Shown here one piece after another: positions 34,793 through 35,233 of a DNA stretch of 35,233 nucleotides (its first letter is position 1; each line of letters starts with the position of its first letter). The translations under genes were made by a program, and so were the position numbers. The stretch comes from an uncultured Elusimicrobia bacterium (GTDB lineage Bacteria > Elusimicrobiota > Elusimicrobia > Elusimicrobiales > UBA9959): assembly GCA_903873295.1 (NCBI GenBank), contig CAIQNV010000151.1:1-35233 (forward strand), written 5' to 3'. Under the pieces are notes generated by a model. That model made no database searches. It had not been told where the DNA came from and saw only the letters and a list, made by a program, of their open reading frames with translations.

Positions 34793-35233
34793 ATGAGAAA
34801 AAGGATAAAAAAACTGGCGGCGATTTTGCTCCTTTCCGGCTTCAGTCTGGCGGGCGGATCGTCCTTTGCCGCGGAGTTCGAAGTTACGGACAGGTTTTCC
34901 GTCGACGGCTACGCAGTGCTCAGAGGCTCCGCCGATATCCCGGGCGGAAGTTTCACCGTGGGCGGCTCCACTTTGGTGGTAAAAGACGGGAAGATCGGCG
35001 TAGGAACGGCCGCGCCGACACAGAAGCTCACCGTAAAAGGCGAAATCTCTTTAATGGACAGCGGCGGCCGGGACAGCTCCAGAATCGCCGTCGCGGACGA
35101 TCTTGCTTCCGCTACCGACGCCCGGTTCCTGTTCAGGAACGGAACCGATACTTACGGGGCTCTCCGCCTGGTTTTGAACAGCGCGACCGCGGTCTCTTTC
35201 GACGCCGTTCAGGCGAACAATTCGGCGGCGACA
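34793..35233 (+). CDS. Secreted VGIGT-repeat fibre protein 11, 3' truncated by window
   Basis: An open frame of 147 codons runs off the window end. It starts MRKRIKKLAAILLLSGFSL, a KKLA-type signal peptide, then the family head (AEFEVTDRFSVDGYAVLRG) and one VGIGT repeat (KIGVGTAAPTQKLTV), followed by the start of a spacer (SLMDSGGRDSSRIAVADD, DARFLFRNGTDTYGALRLV). It begins 43 bases after the stop of fibre gene 10 with start context gaagttATG. Its tip is outside the window. It shows that the array continues to the right. Confidence 0.88.
   Translation, partial: MRKRIKKLAAILLLSGFSLAGGSSFAAEFEVTDRFSVDGYAVLRGSADIPGGSFTVGGSTLVVKDGKIGVGTAAPTQKLTVKGEISLMDSGGRDSSRIAVADDLASATDARFLFRNGTDTYGALRLVLNSATAVSFDAVQANNSAAT

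Noticed and set aside
14688-35233. Prophage tail-fibre region
   Set aside because: Collar, S74 and glycine-rich domains are phage-like, but every gene has a Sec signal peptide, there are eleven paralogues in a row, and no capsid, portal, terminase, baseplate, lysis or integrase gene is present.
14688-35233. Diversity-generating retroelement or shufflon
   Set aside because: No reverse transcriptase, no template/variable repeat pair with adenine-directed changes, and no invertase or regularly placed inverted recombination sites were seen. These could still lie outside the window.

Overview
The window is about 35 kb of GC-rich bacterial chromosome with two unrelated halves that converge near position 14,700. 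No rRNA, tRNA, CRISPR array, transposase or phage structural gene is visible. The taxon cannot be proven from the sequence. Long families of Sec-exported proteins carrying the GNVGIGTTxPGxKLDV repeat, next to a polyunsaturated fatty acid (PUFA) synthase, would fit an environmental Gram-negative lineage such as Elusimicrobiota, Omnitrophota or a myxobacterium-like group. I lean to Elusimicrobiota with low confidence.

Positions 1-14,704 (+ strand) hold a lipid or hydrocarbon pathway. First comes the 3' part of a PfaA-type PUFA synthase subunit (two near-identical ACPs, KR, PKS-type DH). One base later starts a 2,337-residue PfaC-type subunit with an inserted acyltransferase (KS, chain-length factor, AT, two double-hot-dog DHs). 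After a 193-bp gap containing a large inverted repeat comes a complete, tightly coupled oleABCD operon: OleA thiolase-like condensing enzyme, OleB beta-lactone decarboxylase, OleC beta-lactone synthetase and OleD reductase. Together they predict anaerobic synthesis of polyunsaturated acyl chains and their head-to-head joining into a long-chain polyene hydrocarbon of the hentriacontanonaene type. The enoyl reductase PfaD and the phosphopantetheinyl transferase are not in the window.

Positions 14,688-35,233 hold eleven consecutive paralogues, eight on the - strand followed by three on the + strand, the last cut by the window edge. Each has a Sec signal peptide, then an almost invariant head of about 50 residues (AEFEVLDRFSVDGY, VLRGSADIPGGSF, VVKDGKVGIGT). 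A shaft of 2-6 copies of the VGIGT repeat follows, then a gene-specific C-terminal tip. Tips include a phage tail-collar domain, an S74 intramolecular chaperone, a G2-like module, glycine-rich domains (three genes), Cys-rich tips (two genes), and IPT/TIG repeats with a fibrinogen-like GGGW domain. They resemble phage tail fibres in modular design but are Sec-exported and not accompanied by phage genes, so I read them as a cellular surface-fibre or adhesin repertoire that diversifies by module exchange.

The fibre genes appear to form transcription units headed by intergenic regions at about 16.9, 27.1 and 30.4 kb, which share an ATTCCTTCGGG-type motif beside AT-rich -10-like sequences. Non-coding structure also includes a 97-bp element with perfect 24-bp terminal inverted repeats at 16,970-17,066 and several leader hairpins.
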